Source: CAYULW01 sp964445815
Lineage (GTDB): Bacteria > Bacteroidota > Bacteroidia > Flavobacteriales_E > Vicingaceae
DNA: 64,000 bases
Reading direction: 5' to 3'
NCBI GenBank assembly: GCA_964445815.1
Contig: CAYULW010000001.1
Location: 434,001 to 498,000, forward strand
Below the pieces are notes generated by a model. The model made no database searches. It was not told the DNA's origin and saw only the letters and a program-made list of their open reading frames with translations. Position 1 is the first letter of the stretch, and every line of letters begins with the position of its first letter. Shown in pieces: positions 16,724 through 24,504 of the stretch. Position numbers and translations under genes: made by a program.

Positions 16724-17412
16724 AAAGCTATAAGCACCTTTTTTTTGATCTCGACAGAACCCTATGGGATTTTGAACGCAACTCTTCGGAAACGATAAAG
16801 GATTTGCATACGCACTTTGAATTGCAGGATCGTAAAGCTCACAACCCTAATGAGTTTATAGAAGTATATAAAAAGAAAAATGCTGAGCTATGGAAAGAAT
16901 ACAGACATGGAAAAATTACCAAAGATGAGTTAAGAGCAGAACGATTTCATCAGGCCTTCTTACACTTTGAGATCAATGACCCTCAACTGGCCTTGAAATT
17001 TAATGATCATTATGTTGAAATGTGTTCTTCTAAACCTCACCTATTGCCTAATACATTGGAAATACTGGAGTACTTAGACGATAAGTATTTTTTGCATATC
17101 ATCACCAATGGGTTTATTGAAGCTCAATCCGTTAAAATGAAAAGCAGTGGATTAGAGAACTATTTTAAGGAGGTCATTGTTTCAGATGGGCTAGGTTATC
17201 GTAAGCCAGATAAGCGCATATTTCATCATGCCATGAAACTAGCTGATGCTAATCAGCGGAATAGCATTATGATTGGAGATGATTATGAGGCTGATATTTT
17301 GGGCGCAAAAGCAATTGGGATGGATCAGATATATATTACTAATGATAGATCAACGGAGCAGACAGCAACACATATAATTACGGATTTGATAGAGTTGAAA
17401 GCAATTTTGTAA
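16720..17412 (+). CDS. HAD-superfamily nucleotidase, YjjG type
   Basis: A 230-residue haloacid-dehalogenase phosphatase. Motif I is FFDLDRTLWDF (catalytic aspartates in DLD), motif II ITNG, motif III lysine in RKPDKRIF, and motif IV GDDYEADILGA. The cap and length match the YjjG family of pyrimidine nucleotide 5'-nucleotidases, which would fit the nearby upp. The start is TTG within a TTGA overlap with the upstream membrane-protein gene. Exact substrate is not deducible. Confidence 0.88.
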   Translation: MKSYKHLFFDLDRTLWDFERNSSETIKDLHTHFELQDRKAHNPNEFIEVYKKKNAELWKEYRHGKITKDELRAERFHQAFLHFEINDPQLALKFNDHYVEMCSSKPHLLPNTLEILEYLDDKYFLHIITNGFIEAQSVKMKSSGLENYFKEVIVSDGLGYRKPDKRIFHHAMKLADANQRNSIMIGDDYEADILGAKAIGMDQIYITNDRSTEQTATHIITDLIELKAIL

Positions 17413-18495
17413 ATGGTACAAGAATTTATAGCAGAAGAGAGAACACATTGGCTAGGCAGTAAAAAGCCATACTTCTTTTTTGGTCCCTGCAGTGCTGAAA
17501 CAGAAAAGCAGATTATGAGGACGGCTGAAGGAGTCGCAGCTTACTTTGATGATGTCATTTTTAGAGCTGGAATATGGAAGCCGCGAACTCGTCCCGGTAG
17601 TTTTGAGGGAATTGGTAATGAAGGATTGCAATGGTTGAAAAAAGTCAAAGATGAGTTTGGCTTTAAAACAACAACAGAAGTAGCTAGTGCCAAACATGTT
17701 GAGGCTGCACTTAAAGCTCAAGTCGACATTTTATGGATAGGTGCTCGAACTACAGTTAATCCATTTTCGGTACAGGAAATAGCTGATGCACTTGTGGGAG
17801 TTGATGTTCCGGTTTTTGTCAAGAACCCAATTTATCCGGAGCTATCACTTTGGCTGGGAGCTGTTGAGCGTATACAGAAATCAGGAATAACTAAATTAGG
17901 AGCGATACATCGGGGCTTTCAATTGATGGATAACGGCCCCTATCGCAATAACCCTTATTGGGATTTAGCCATTCGATTCCGTTCAAAATATCCTGAAATG
18001 CCTTTGATTTGCGATGCCAGTCACATTGCAGGCACGCCTGATTTAATTGAACATGTTGCCCAAAAGGCAATTGATCTGGATATGGATGGCTTAATGGTAG
18101 AAACACATTGTAATCCTAAAAATGCATTGAGTGATCCGCAACAGCAAGTCACTCCTGACTTCTTAAATACACTCATTAAAAGCCTTACACCAAAGAATAA
18201 AGATTCGTTCAATTCAGACTTCAAATCGAACTTACAACGCTTAAGAGAGCTCATTGATAAAGTGGATGATGAGATTCTGGAAAAGTTAGCGGTTAGAATG
18301 GAGTTGGCTAAGGAAATCGGGAAAGATAAAAGAGAAAACAATGTAACCATTCTTCAAGTGGAACGGTGGAGAAAAACATTAGAAAGGAGTTTAGAAAATG
18401 GCACATCTTTGGGTTTAAGTACTCAATTTATTGAAGGGATGTTGCATCTAATTCATGATGAATCAATACGAAAACAAACAGACAGTCTAGAATGA
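17413..18495 (+). CDS. Bifunctional DAHP synthase / type II chorismate mutase
   Basis: Catalyses both the first step of the shikimate pathway and the chorismate-to-prephenate branch. The N-terminal about 265 residues are a type Iβ DAHP synthase (FFGPCSAETEKQI, AGIWKPRTRPGSFEG, DPSHIAG-like CDASHIAG, VETHCNPKNALSDPQQQ). The last about 90 residues are an AroQ-class helical chorismate mutase (LRELIDKVDDEILEKLAVRMELAKEIGKDK). This fusion order is typical of Bacteroidota. It directly abuts the preceding stop codon and overlaps the ABM gene by ATGA. Confidence 0.96.
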   Translation: MVQEFIAEERTHWLGSKKPYFFFGPCSAETEKQIMRTAEGVAAYFDDVIFRAGIWKPRTRPGSFEGIGNEGLQWLKKVKDEFGFKTTTEVASAKHVEAALKAQVDILWIGARTTVNPFSVQEIADALVGVDVPVFVKNPIYPELSLWLGAVERIQKSGITKLGAIHRGFQLMDNGPYRNNPYWDLAIRFRSKYPEMPLICDASHIAGTPDLIEHVAQKAIDLDMDGLMVETHCNPKNALSDPQQQVTPDFLNTLIKSLTPKNKDSFNSDFKSNLQRLRELIDKVDDEILEKLAVRMELAKEIGKDKRENNVTILQVERWRKTLERSLENGTSLGLSTQFIEGMLHLIHDESIRKQTDSLE

Positions 18496-18818
18496 ACTTA
18501 TTTGCCCAAACACCGGAGCCTCCATATTATGCCGTTATTTTTTCTTCGACTCTAGAAGAGAATACGGAAGAATATCAAAAAGTATCAACTGATCTTGAAG
18601 AATTGGCGAAAAGTATACCCGGGTTTTTAGGTTATGAAGGTGCTAGAAATGAGCTAGGAATTTTTATCTCTTATTGGAAAGATTTGGAGTCAATTAAACA
18701 ATGGAAGTCAGTAAATGAGCATCAGGCGGCCCAAAAACGTGGTTATAGAGAATGGTATAGGGAATTTAAAATAAGAATTGCTAAGGTGGAAAAAGAGTAT
18801 GGTTTTGCACATGTATAG
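18492..18818 (+). CDS. ABM-domain (antibiotic biosynthesis monooxygenase-like) protein
   Basis: A 108-residue protein with a ferredoxin-like dimeric fold signature: PPYYAVIFSS, IPGFLGYEGAR, GIFISYWKDLESIKQWK and the C-terminal YREWYREFKIRIAKVE. Small ABM proteins are cofactor-free oxygenases or haem-related enzymes, but many have no known role; none can be assigned here. It is coupled to the DAHP synthase/chorismate mutase gene by ATGA and is the last gene before a terminator. A diverged duplicate of its 3' end survives at 22061-22183. Confidence 0.8.
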   Translation: MNLFAQTPEPPYYAVIFSSTLEENTEEYQKVSTDLEELAKSIPGFLGYEGARNELGIFISYWKDLESIKQWKSVNEHQAAQKRGYREWYREFKIRIAKVEKEYGFAHV

Positions 18819-18845
18819 CTTTTAAACGTTATTGCCAGAAAATAG

Positions 18846-18884
18846 AAAAGGCCTCATGTCGAAATTCCAACATGGGGCCTTTTC
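18846..18884. terminator. Bidirectional terminator between the ABM and lipase-like genes
   Basis: Hairpin of AAAAGGCC(TC)ATGT and ACATG(GG)GGCCTTTT with one or two mismatches and a 10-base loop, ending in T. It lies between two convergent genes. Confidence 0.75.
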
Positions 18885-18888
18885 TATA

Positions 18889-21816
18889 TTATTGAATGAT
18901 TAATTTTTGTGTAAAAGGTTTTTTCTCTTTATCAATAATACGAATTAAGTATACGCCAGATTGTAAGCCAAGTTCTGAACCGATAGAAACTTTATTTTCC
19001 AATGCTCTTAGTTCATATATGACCTGAGCATTACTATTCATTATTAATACTTGAGGTTGAGTATACTCTTCACCGAATTCAATGTTGAATTCTCCTGCGC
19101 TTGGATTTGGATAAATGTTAATATCAAATAACTTATCTATTTCATCTGCAATTTCAGGATTACCTCTTTCTATCTTTCTGAATGTTTGACTGCATACGAG
19201 TTGTGGAACATTGAACCAATTGTATGGGCCAACAATACCATTGTCTATAAAAGCTCCGCCACTTCTTATATCTGCCATAAGGTCGATTCTAAAAGGCGCA
19301 TCTTTAGAAAAAGCACCATTGTTTATTTGCAATGGATTGGGGTAAAATACATGTGATGTCAATTGGCCAGGGTAGTCGTAATACATATTTTCTCTTCTTC
19401 CACCTATGAATACATACTCTGCTTGAAGTATTGGGTGCATAGTATTATGAGAATGCCAGTTGTCCATCCACATCTCTTCTTCTCCTACTTCTCTGTTAAT
19501 CATATACTGATTTAAACCATTTGCTAATGGAATATTTACATCATGATTAAAAACTCTTGTATGATGAGAATTCTCTGGTGAGCCATTTGGGAAACCTCCA
19601 ATACCATTATATTCTCCCATAATTACATCAAATGGGGTTCCAGCTAATTTGATATTAATGGGCTCAAAGAAAATGTCATGGTCTAATCTATTTGCAGCTC
19701 CTGAATAATCTAATGCTGATTGTACGGGAACGAAATTAAAGGTTAAACCGTCCGAAACAACATTCCAGTCTAAATTTAAGCCAACAGCTTGGAAACCGGG
19801 AATTGTCAATACAGTTCCGGGAACTCTGATCGGGTCAACAGTCCAATCAATTACGTCCATTTGCCCACTCAACGTCCCACCATCAATAGCATCATCAAAA
19901 GAGAGCAGACCACCAGGCATAACGTCCATCGGGGGTAGGTTTCCGTTAGCAGCAGAATAAGACGATATGGTGTTTGACGTCATGGTAAGCGAAAATCCTG
20001 TTGGGATGTTAAGGTTAACGCAGAAAGGGCACCAACCAAGAGTAATAGTTGTCCAATTGATCGTTATTGTCCAGTGATTCAGGGTCACATTTCTGTCATA
20101 GAAAGTATTACCTATGGCCGGCATTGCTCGTAAGTTCATTGAACCTGAAATCCCCAATATTGGAAATCCAAGAATACTTAACATGGTATTTGCGCTGGCA
20201 TCTAAATAGTTATCACCGGGATCCATAGTGTTGTTAAGTGTAATGTCTAGTTGATGCTCTCCGGTTAACAATCCATCGGAAATGGCAACTTTCTTGACGT
20301 GATCTGGATATCCATCGCCATTGTCAAGGCTAAGCATATCATTCATAAAAATTACTCTATCTATATGAGGGAAATATGAATTTCCCGCTTTGCTTGACAC
20401 ATGGTTAGCTAAAAGCTGTCTTGGGGCTTTACTGTTTAGATAATTACGTATCCATATTCCTTTGACTTGCATATTGATCGGTAAATGGTAAAAAGGTCCT
20501 AATAGATCTTTATATGCTTCCTGAAATGCCATTGGAACATTGGCACCTTGATGCGGTGCATCTATTGAGACATAAAGTCGTGTATTATGTAAGATATTAG
20601 GAAGACATCCAGAAGGAGTCATATTCTCCATTTTTGTTAATGCATAGCGAGCAATTACTCCGCCCATACTTTCGCCCATAACAACAAAAGGGTGTTGTGG
20701 TTCAATGTCATTATTGCCGGTTGCAATTTGGCATTTAAGCCAGTTAATGAGGCTAATCAGCGAGTTGGCATTATCTCGCATGTCTCTAGCACTATTTTGC
20801 CAATCTACAACGACAAAAGTGTAGCCATGATTCCTTAACTCAGCAAGTCTGGAATTTTTAATTCTGTTCCATATATCTGAGACATCTACACTTTCAAATA
20901 TGTCAAACCCTTCTGCGTAAATAATGTACTTTTTTTCCATTGGAGGTTGCTGAGGGTCAACACAGCCTTCATAAATGCCAATATTCATTCCGTTCATTGA
21001 AAATTGGGCATCGCCCAAATCGGGTTGTTGACTGGATGGGATGACTTTAAATGAAGACTGTGAGAATTTTAATGTATTACCCGAAGAATTAATCACCCTT
21101 GCTCTAAGAAGCCTATCTTCTGGGCCATTTGTATATACAACAGGGAAATGTGAAACAGAAGTATGACTAACCGTTTGCCATCCACTTCCATCATCGAGAT
21201 CAATTTGTAATTGCCATCTTTCTTTGTCGAAATCGTTTAAGTTGTAAGAATCGATAAACAGATAGTCTGGATCTACTCGGAATGTAATATGATTTGTTAA
21301 AACACCTGCTTCCATTGGAGCAAATGAAAAAAGTGTTTTGTGTAAATAAGGTTCATCTACCCTATTGCCGTAATCGAGCAACTGACCTGTTATTGTATCT
21401 ACAGTAAAGTAAATGGTATCCATAGAATTAAGTGCCGAATCTTTAAATTGATTATAATGTCTAAATAACAAGCTTAACGCAATAGTATCACCACTAAAAT
21501 TTAAATGGTTCATGTAAATATCTTCAGTTGGATCTAGGTTAGTAGTATCATAGAGCATGTAACGGAATTCATCATACATCATAGAAAAGTTGTTGGTGCT
21601 ACTTGTATCAATTGTAGAATCTTTCCAATAGCGTGTATCGGTCATATGAGCAGCCATGTCATATAATGCATCAGCAGGAGGATTTGTTGGGGGAGTCAAC
21701 TGGCTAAATAAATAACGGAGCTGATCATTTACGGTTTGAGATTGTGCTGATTTATGGCAAAAGCTTATTAAAAGGGAAATTATGACCAGATTTCGAAAGA
21801 AGAAATGTGTTTTCAT
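18889..21816 (-). CDS. Large secreted lipase/esterase-like protein with T9SS sorting domain
   Basis: A 975-residue protein with signal peptide (1-26, ending SAQSQT), a central alpha/beta-hydrolase part, and a C-terminal type A T9SS sorting domain (about 895-975: INIYPNPSAGEFNIEFG ... SGVYLIRIIDKEKK ... KLIIQ). The nucleophile elbow is GESMGG with S383 preceded by FVVMGE, and a downstream VSIDAPHQGANVP is lipase-like. The middle region contains Gly/Asn-rich beta segments. Likely a surface-attached or released hydrolase; substrate unknown. It is flanked on the 5' side by the relic of psd and ABM and appears to have been inserted between copies of these genes. Confidence 0.8.
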   Translation of the reverse strand: MKTHFFFRNLVIISLLISFCHKSAQSQTVNDQLRYLFSQLTPPTNPPADALYDMAAHMTDTRYWKDSTIDTSSTNNFSMMYDEFRYMLYDTTNLDPTEDIYMNHLNFSGDTIALSLLFRHYNQFKDSALNSMDTIYFTVDTITGQLLDYGNRVDEPYLHKTLFSFAPMEAGVLTNHITFRVDPDYLFIDSYNLNDFDKERWQLQIDLDDGSGWQTVSHTSVSHFPVVYTNGPEDRLLRARVINSSGNTLKFSQSSFKVIPSSQQPDLGDAQFSMNGMNIGIYEGCVDPQQPPMEKKYIIYAEGFDIFESVDVSDIWNRIKNSRLAELRNHGYTFVVVDWQNSARDMRDNANSLISLINWLKCQIATGNNDIEPQHPFVVMGESMGGVIARYALTKMENMTPSGCLPNILHNTRLYVSIDAPHQGANVPMAFQEAYKDLLGPFYHLPINMQVKGIWIRNYLNSKAPRQLLANHVSSKAGNSYFPHIDRVIFMNDMLSLDNGDGYPDHVKKVAISDGLLTGEHQLDITLNNTMDPGDNYLDASANTMLSILGFPILGISGSMNLRAMPAIGNTFYDRNVTLNHWTITINWTTITLGWCPFCVNLNIPTGFSLTMTSNTISSYSAANGNLPPMDVMPGGLLSFDDAIDGGTLSGQMDVIDWTVDPIRVPGTVLTIPGFQAVGLNLDWNVVSDGLTFNFVPVQSALDYSGAANRLDHDIFFEPINIKLAGTPFDVIMGEYNGIGGFPNGSPENSHHTRVFNHDVNIPLANGLNQYMINREVGEEEMWMDNWHSHNTMHPILQAEYVFIGGRRENMYYDYPGQLTSHVFYPNPLQINNGAFSKDAPFRIDLMADIRSGGAFIDNGIVGPYNWFNVPQLVCSQTFRKIERGNPEIADEIDKLFDINIYPNPSAGEFNIEFGEEYTQPQVLIMNSNAQVIYELRALENKVSIGSELGLQSGVYLIRIIDKEKKPFTQKLIIQ

Positions 21817-21993
21817 CGTTTATAATTTTAAAGGTTTGTCCTTTAAAATTATTACCACATTAAAAGAGTCTTGGTTTATTATTTATTATTTGGCAGGTTT
21901 AAATTATTAATTGGGTATAATTTTTTAGTATTTGGAATAAAGATTACTTAAACTGCTTAATATTAGTTATGTTAAGATAAGGTCAAATACTTC

Positions 21994-22183
21994 TTACCAT
22001 TCAGCAATTACGGTTTTCCCACCCATGACTTTTTGTTCAAGATTAACGACTACTTTAGCTTTGGAGGCAATTAAACAACGGAAGTCAGTAAGTGAACATG
22101 TTTGGGCACAGAAAAAAGGCAGGAAAGAATGGTATCAGGCCTTTAAAGTGAGAGTTGCAAAAGTAGAACGGGATTATGAGTTT
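21994..22183. pseudogene. Chimeric gene relic: 3' end of a second psd joined to 3' end of a second ABM gene
   Basis: Bases 21994-22060, read on the minus strand, encode AKVVVNLEQKVMGGKTVIAE plus W and stop, 18 of 21 residues identical to the C-terminus of the intact psd at 22767. Bases 22061-22183, read on the plus strand, encode 41 residues from LEAIKQRKSVSEH to RDYEF, 26 of 41 identical to residues near the C-terminus of the ABM protein at 18492. The junction is at 22060/22061 with no spare bases. A 62-codon chimeric frame (22025-22213) runs across it but has no sensible product. The rest of the 380-base gap 21817-22196 shows nothing else recognisable apart from AT-rich promoter-like DNA. 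Confidence 0.85.
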
Positions 22184-22196
22184 GAGAGAATTTCTC

Positions 22197-22736
22197 TTAA
22201 CGGCAATAAGTAATACTAAAGTTTCCGTTAACAAAGTGCCCATCATCGTAATAGGCATCCATTCTTCCGGTTACAATGTTGTTTGAAGTATCTACAGATA
22301 GAATTTCATACGCACCTTTATCCATTATTGTATTTACTGGTGTAGTTCCATTGTAATGCACCAGTGTTACGGTACGATTACCTGCAGTATTTTGAAAATC
22401 TAATTTCAATGGGTATTCTCCCACAGGAAGGACTTGACTATTGTCTTCCAATGAAAATATGATTCTGGATTTTCTATTGAAAGGTTGAATACATGGATCT
22501 GAACCTACTGTATCTACCAGACTAAAAGAGAAATTAGAAAACTTAGATACTTTCCCTCCAACGATCGTCCAATCTATACCGTTAATTTTTCCTGAGAGAG
22601 TTTGATTCTTATAAGAAACAGTATAAGTAGCGCCAGTGTTGTTATCATTCATGTCCGGCTCATCATCTTCATCGACTGTACATTGAAAAAATGAAGAGAT
22701 AAATAAAAGGCATAATAATCGAATTGTCAATTTCAT
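22197..22736 (-). CDS. Lipoprotein of unknown function
   Basis: A 179-residue protein with a lipoprotein signal peptide: hydrophobic core LLCLLFISSFF then Q-C with the acylated Cys at 19, followed by a very acidic stretch (TVDEDDEPDMND) that may act as a surface-export signal in Bacteroidota. The remainder is predicted beta-rich (LSGKINGIDWTIVGGKV ... GRMDAYYDDGHFVNGNFSITYC). No known family recognised. It lies 30 bases after psd on the same strand and may be the last gene of that operon. Confidence 0.75.
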   Translation of the reverse strand: MKLTIRLLCLLFISSFFQCTVDEDDEPDMNDNNTGATYTVSYKNQTLSGKINGIDWTIVGGKVSKFSNFSFSLVDTVGSDPCIQPFNRKSRIIFSLEDNSQVLPVGEYPLKLDFQNTAGNRTVTLVHYNGTTPVNTIMDKGAYEILSVDTSNNIVTGRMDAYYDDGHFVNGNFSITYCR

Positions 22737-22766
22737 ATTTTTGAAGTTTTTGATTGATTAACTGTT

Positions 22767-23423
22767 TTACCATTCGGCAATTACGGTTTCTCCGCCAACT
22801 ACCTTTTGTTCAAGGTTAACGACTATTTTAGCCTCTAGAGGAAGCATTAAATCGACTCTTGATCCAAATTTGATAAAGCCACACTCCTCACCTTGTTTCA
22901 CATCCCATCTCTCTTTTCCATAGAAAACAATTCTCCTTGCCAATGCTCCTGCTATCTGTCTGAATAAAACAGATCGGCCCTTTTGGTCTTCAACCACTAC
23001 TGTAGTTCGCTCATTGTCTGTAGAAGATTTTGGATGCCAAGCCACCAAGTATTTACCGGGATGGTACTTATAGTATTTTAAAATACCACCAATCGGATAT
23101 AGATTGTTGTGGACATTGATTGGAGACATAAAAATGGAAATCTGTCTTCTTTTTTCTTGAATGTACTCTGTTTCTTCCGTTTCTTCAATGACCACCACTT
23201 TTCCATCACAGGGCGAAATGATCTTGTTTTCGTCTAAAGTCAAATTTTTCTTAGGACTTCTAAAGAATTGAAGAATGACAATAATGAAAAAAGCAGAAAT
23301 CAAATAGCCCAAATAAATGATCCATGTGTATTCGGAGAATACGCCATGGGTAAATAGATTTAGAAAAAGTGAAAAAACAATCACTAAAACCAGACTTGCT
23401 CTACCTTCCTTGTGAAACGTCAT
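22767..23423 (-). CDS. psd: Phosphatidylserine decarboxylase family protein
   Basis: Makes phosphatidylethanolamine from phosphatidylserine at the inner membrane. The 218-residue proenzyme has N-terminal hydrophobic segments (about 10-52), the conserved SPCDGKVV (70-77), FMSPINVHNN (98-107) and the self-cleavage motif FGS (186-188), where the serine becomes the pyruvoyl group. Short length is typical of the Bacteroidota type. Preceded by cdsA with a 15-base gap, giving a phospholipid-synthesis pair. The 3' end of a second, diverged copy survives at 21994-22060. Confidence 0.95.
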   Translation of the reverse strand: MTFHKEGRASLVLVIVFSLFLNLFTHGVFSEYTWIIYLGYLISAFFIIVILQFFRSPKKNLTLDENKIISPCDGKVVVIEETEETEYIQEKRRQISIFMSPINVHNNLYPIGGILKYYKYHPGKYLVAWHPKSSTDNERTTVVVEDQKGRSVLFRQIAGALARRIVFYGKERWDVKQGEECGFIKFGSRVDLMLPLEAKIVVNLEQKVVGGETVIAEW

Positions 23424-23438
23424 GCCTTTGTGTTATAA

Positions 23439-24275
23439 TTAATTGTAATAATAAGACAAAATTTTAAGGTAGGTAAACACCATTGGTGCAGAAATAAATA
23501 TACCATCGAAACGATCTAAAACTCCTCCATGACCGGGTAAGAGTTTTCCGGAATCTTTTAGATCCATACTGCGTTTAAACAACGATTCAACCAAATCGCC
23601 CAATGAACCAAATACAACAATAATCAAAGCCATGCCCATCCATGTCAATGTATTCATTTGAGGAAACAATAGGGCATTTATATACCCCATGATTAATCCG
23701 AATGCGGCTCCTCCGAAGGAACCTTCCCAAGTTTTTTTTGGTGAAATGCGCTCGAATAATTTGTGTTTGCCGAACGTTTTACCAATAAAATAAGCCCCGG
23801 TATCGTTGGCCCAAAGCACAAAAAAGTAACCCATCAATAGTCCATAATTATAGTTGGCATCGAATTGAAACTGATCGTAGTATGAAATTTCGTGTAGTAG
23901 TGTAAATGGAATAGCGATATAAATAATCCCAAGTATGGTATACGCAATATTTGGAATTGGTTGAGGTCGTTTTCTATAAAGTTCGATGACAAATAAAGAA
24001 AAGATGACAGGGATAATGAGAAATAGAGTATTGATATGCAGTTTTGCTTGCGAGGCTAAAACCGAGATGGTAAAGTAACCCAGACCTCCAATAATTCCAA
24101 TTGTTTTTTGAGGTTTAATGTCTGTAGGCCTAAAGAAGTTATAAAACTCCTTTTGACTAAGTAGAATAATAACAAAGAATAGAATTGATGAAGCAAATTC
24201 ACTAAAGTAAATGGAACCCAATAGCGTGATGACAAAAAAAATGCTTGTAAGTGTACGTTCTTGAAGGTTTGTCAC
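23439..24275 (-). CDS. cdsA: Phosphatidate cytidylyltransferase
   Basis: Forms CDP-diacylglycerol, the branch point of phospholipid synthesis. The 278-residue membrane protein has about eight helices and the C-terminal CdsA signature: SPKKTWEGSFGG, FGSLGDLVESLFKR and KDSGKLLPGHGGVLDRFDG with the Mg-binding aspartates. It overlaps the DUF2007 gene by ATGA and precedes psd. Confidence 0.96.
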   Translation of the reverse strand: MTNLQERTLTSIFFVITLLGSIYFSEFASSILFFVIILLSQKEFYNFFRPTDIKPQKTIGIIGGLGYFTISVLASQAKLHINTLFLIIPVIFSLFVIELYRKRPQPIPNIAYTILGIIYIAIPFTLLHEISYYDQFQFDANYNYGLLMGYFFVLWANDTGAYFIGKTFGKHKLFERISPKKTWEGSFGGAAFGLIMGYINALLFPQMNTLTWMGMALIIVVFGSLGDLVESLFKRSMDLKDSGKLLPGHGGVLDRFDGIFISAPMVFTYLKILSYYYN

Positions 24276-24484
24276 AGTTTGCTTTTTGAAATAAGATGTT
24301 TAGCTCGTATTACATCTTCAGGCTGAACATAAACCTCAACTTCTCCATTGACTAAATGGATATTCATAGAATCCATTTTATTGACGATAAAGGTTTTGAT
24401 GTTTTCTTCTTCAAAAAGACCCTTGGCCAATTCCCCGATGTATACAATTGGTGTGCTAAAAACTTTAACCCATTTTTTAGACAT
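24272..24484 (-). CDS. DUF2007 (putative signal-transducing) protein
   Basis: A 70-residue protein of the DUF2007 type: VKVFSTPIVYIGELAKGLFEEENI, a central NKMDSMNI part, and VEVYVQPEDVIRAKHLISK. The fold resembles a PII-like or ACT-like small domain, but function is unknown. It is conserved between ftsH and cdsA in this operon, with a 20-base gap to ftsH and an ATGA overlap with cdsA, suggesting a role related to the membrane. Confidence 0.8.
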   Translation of the reverse strand: MSKKWVKVFSTPIVYIGELAKGLFEEENIKTFIVNKMDSMNIHLVNGEVEVYVQPEDVIRAKHLISKSKL

Positions 24485-24504
24485 GAGTTAAAGATAAAAA
24501 CTAT

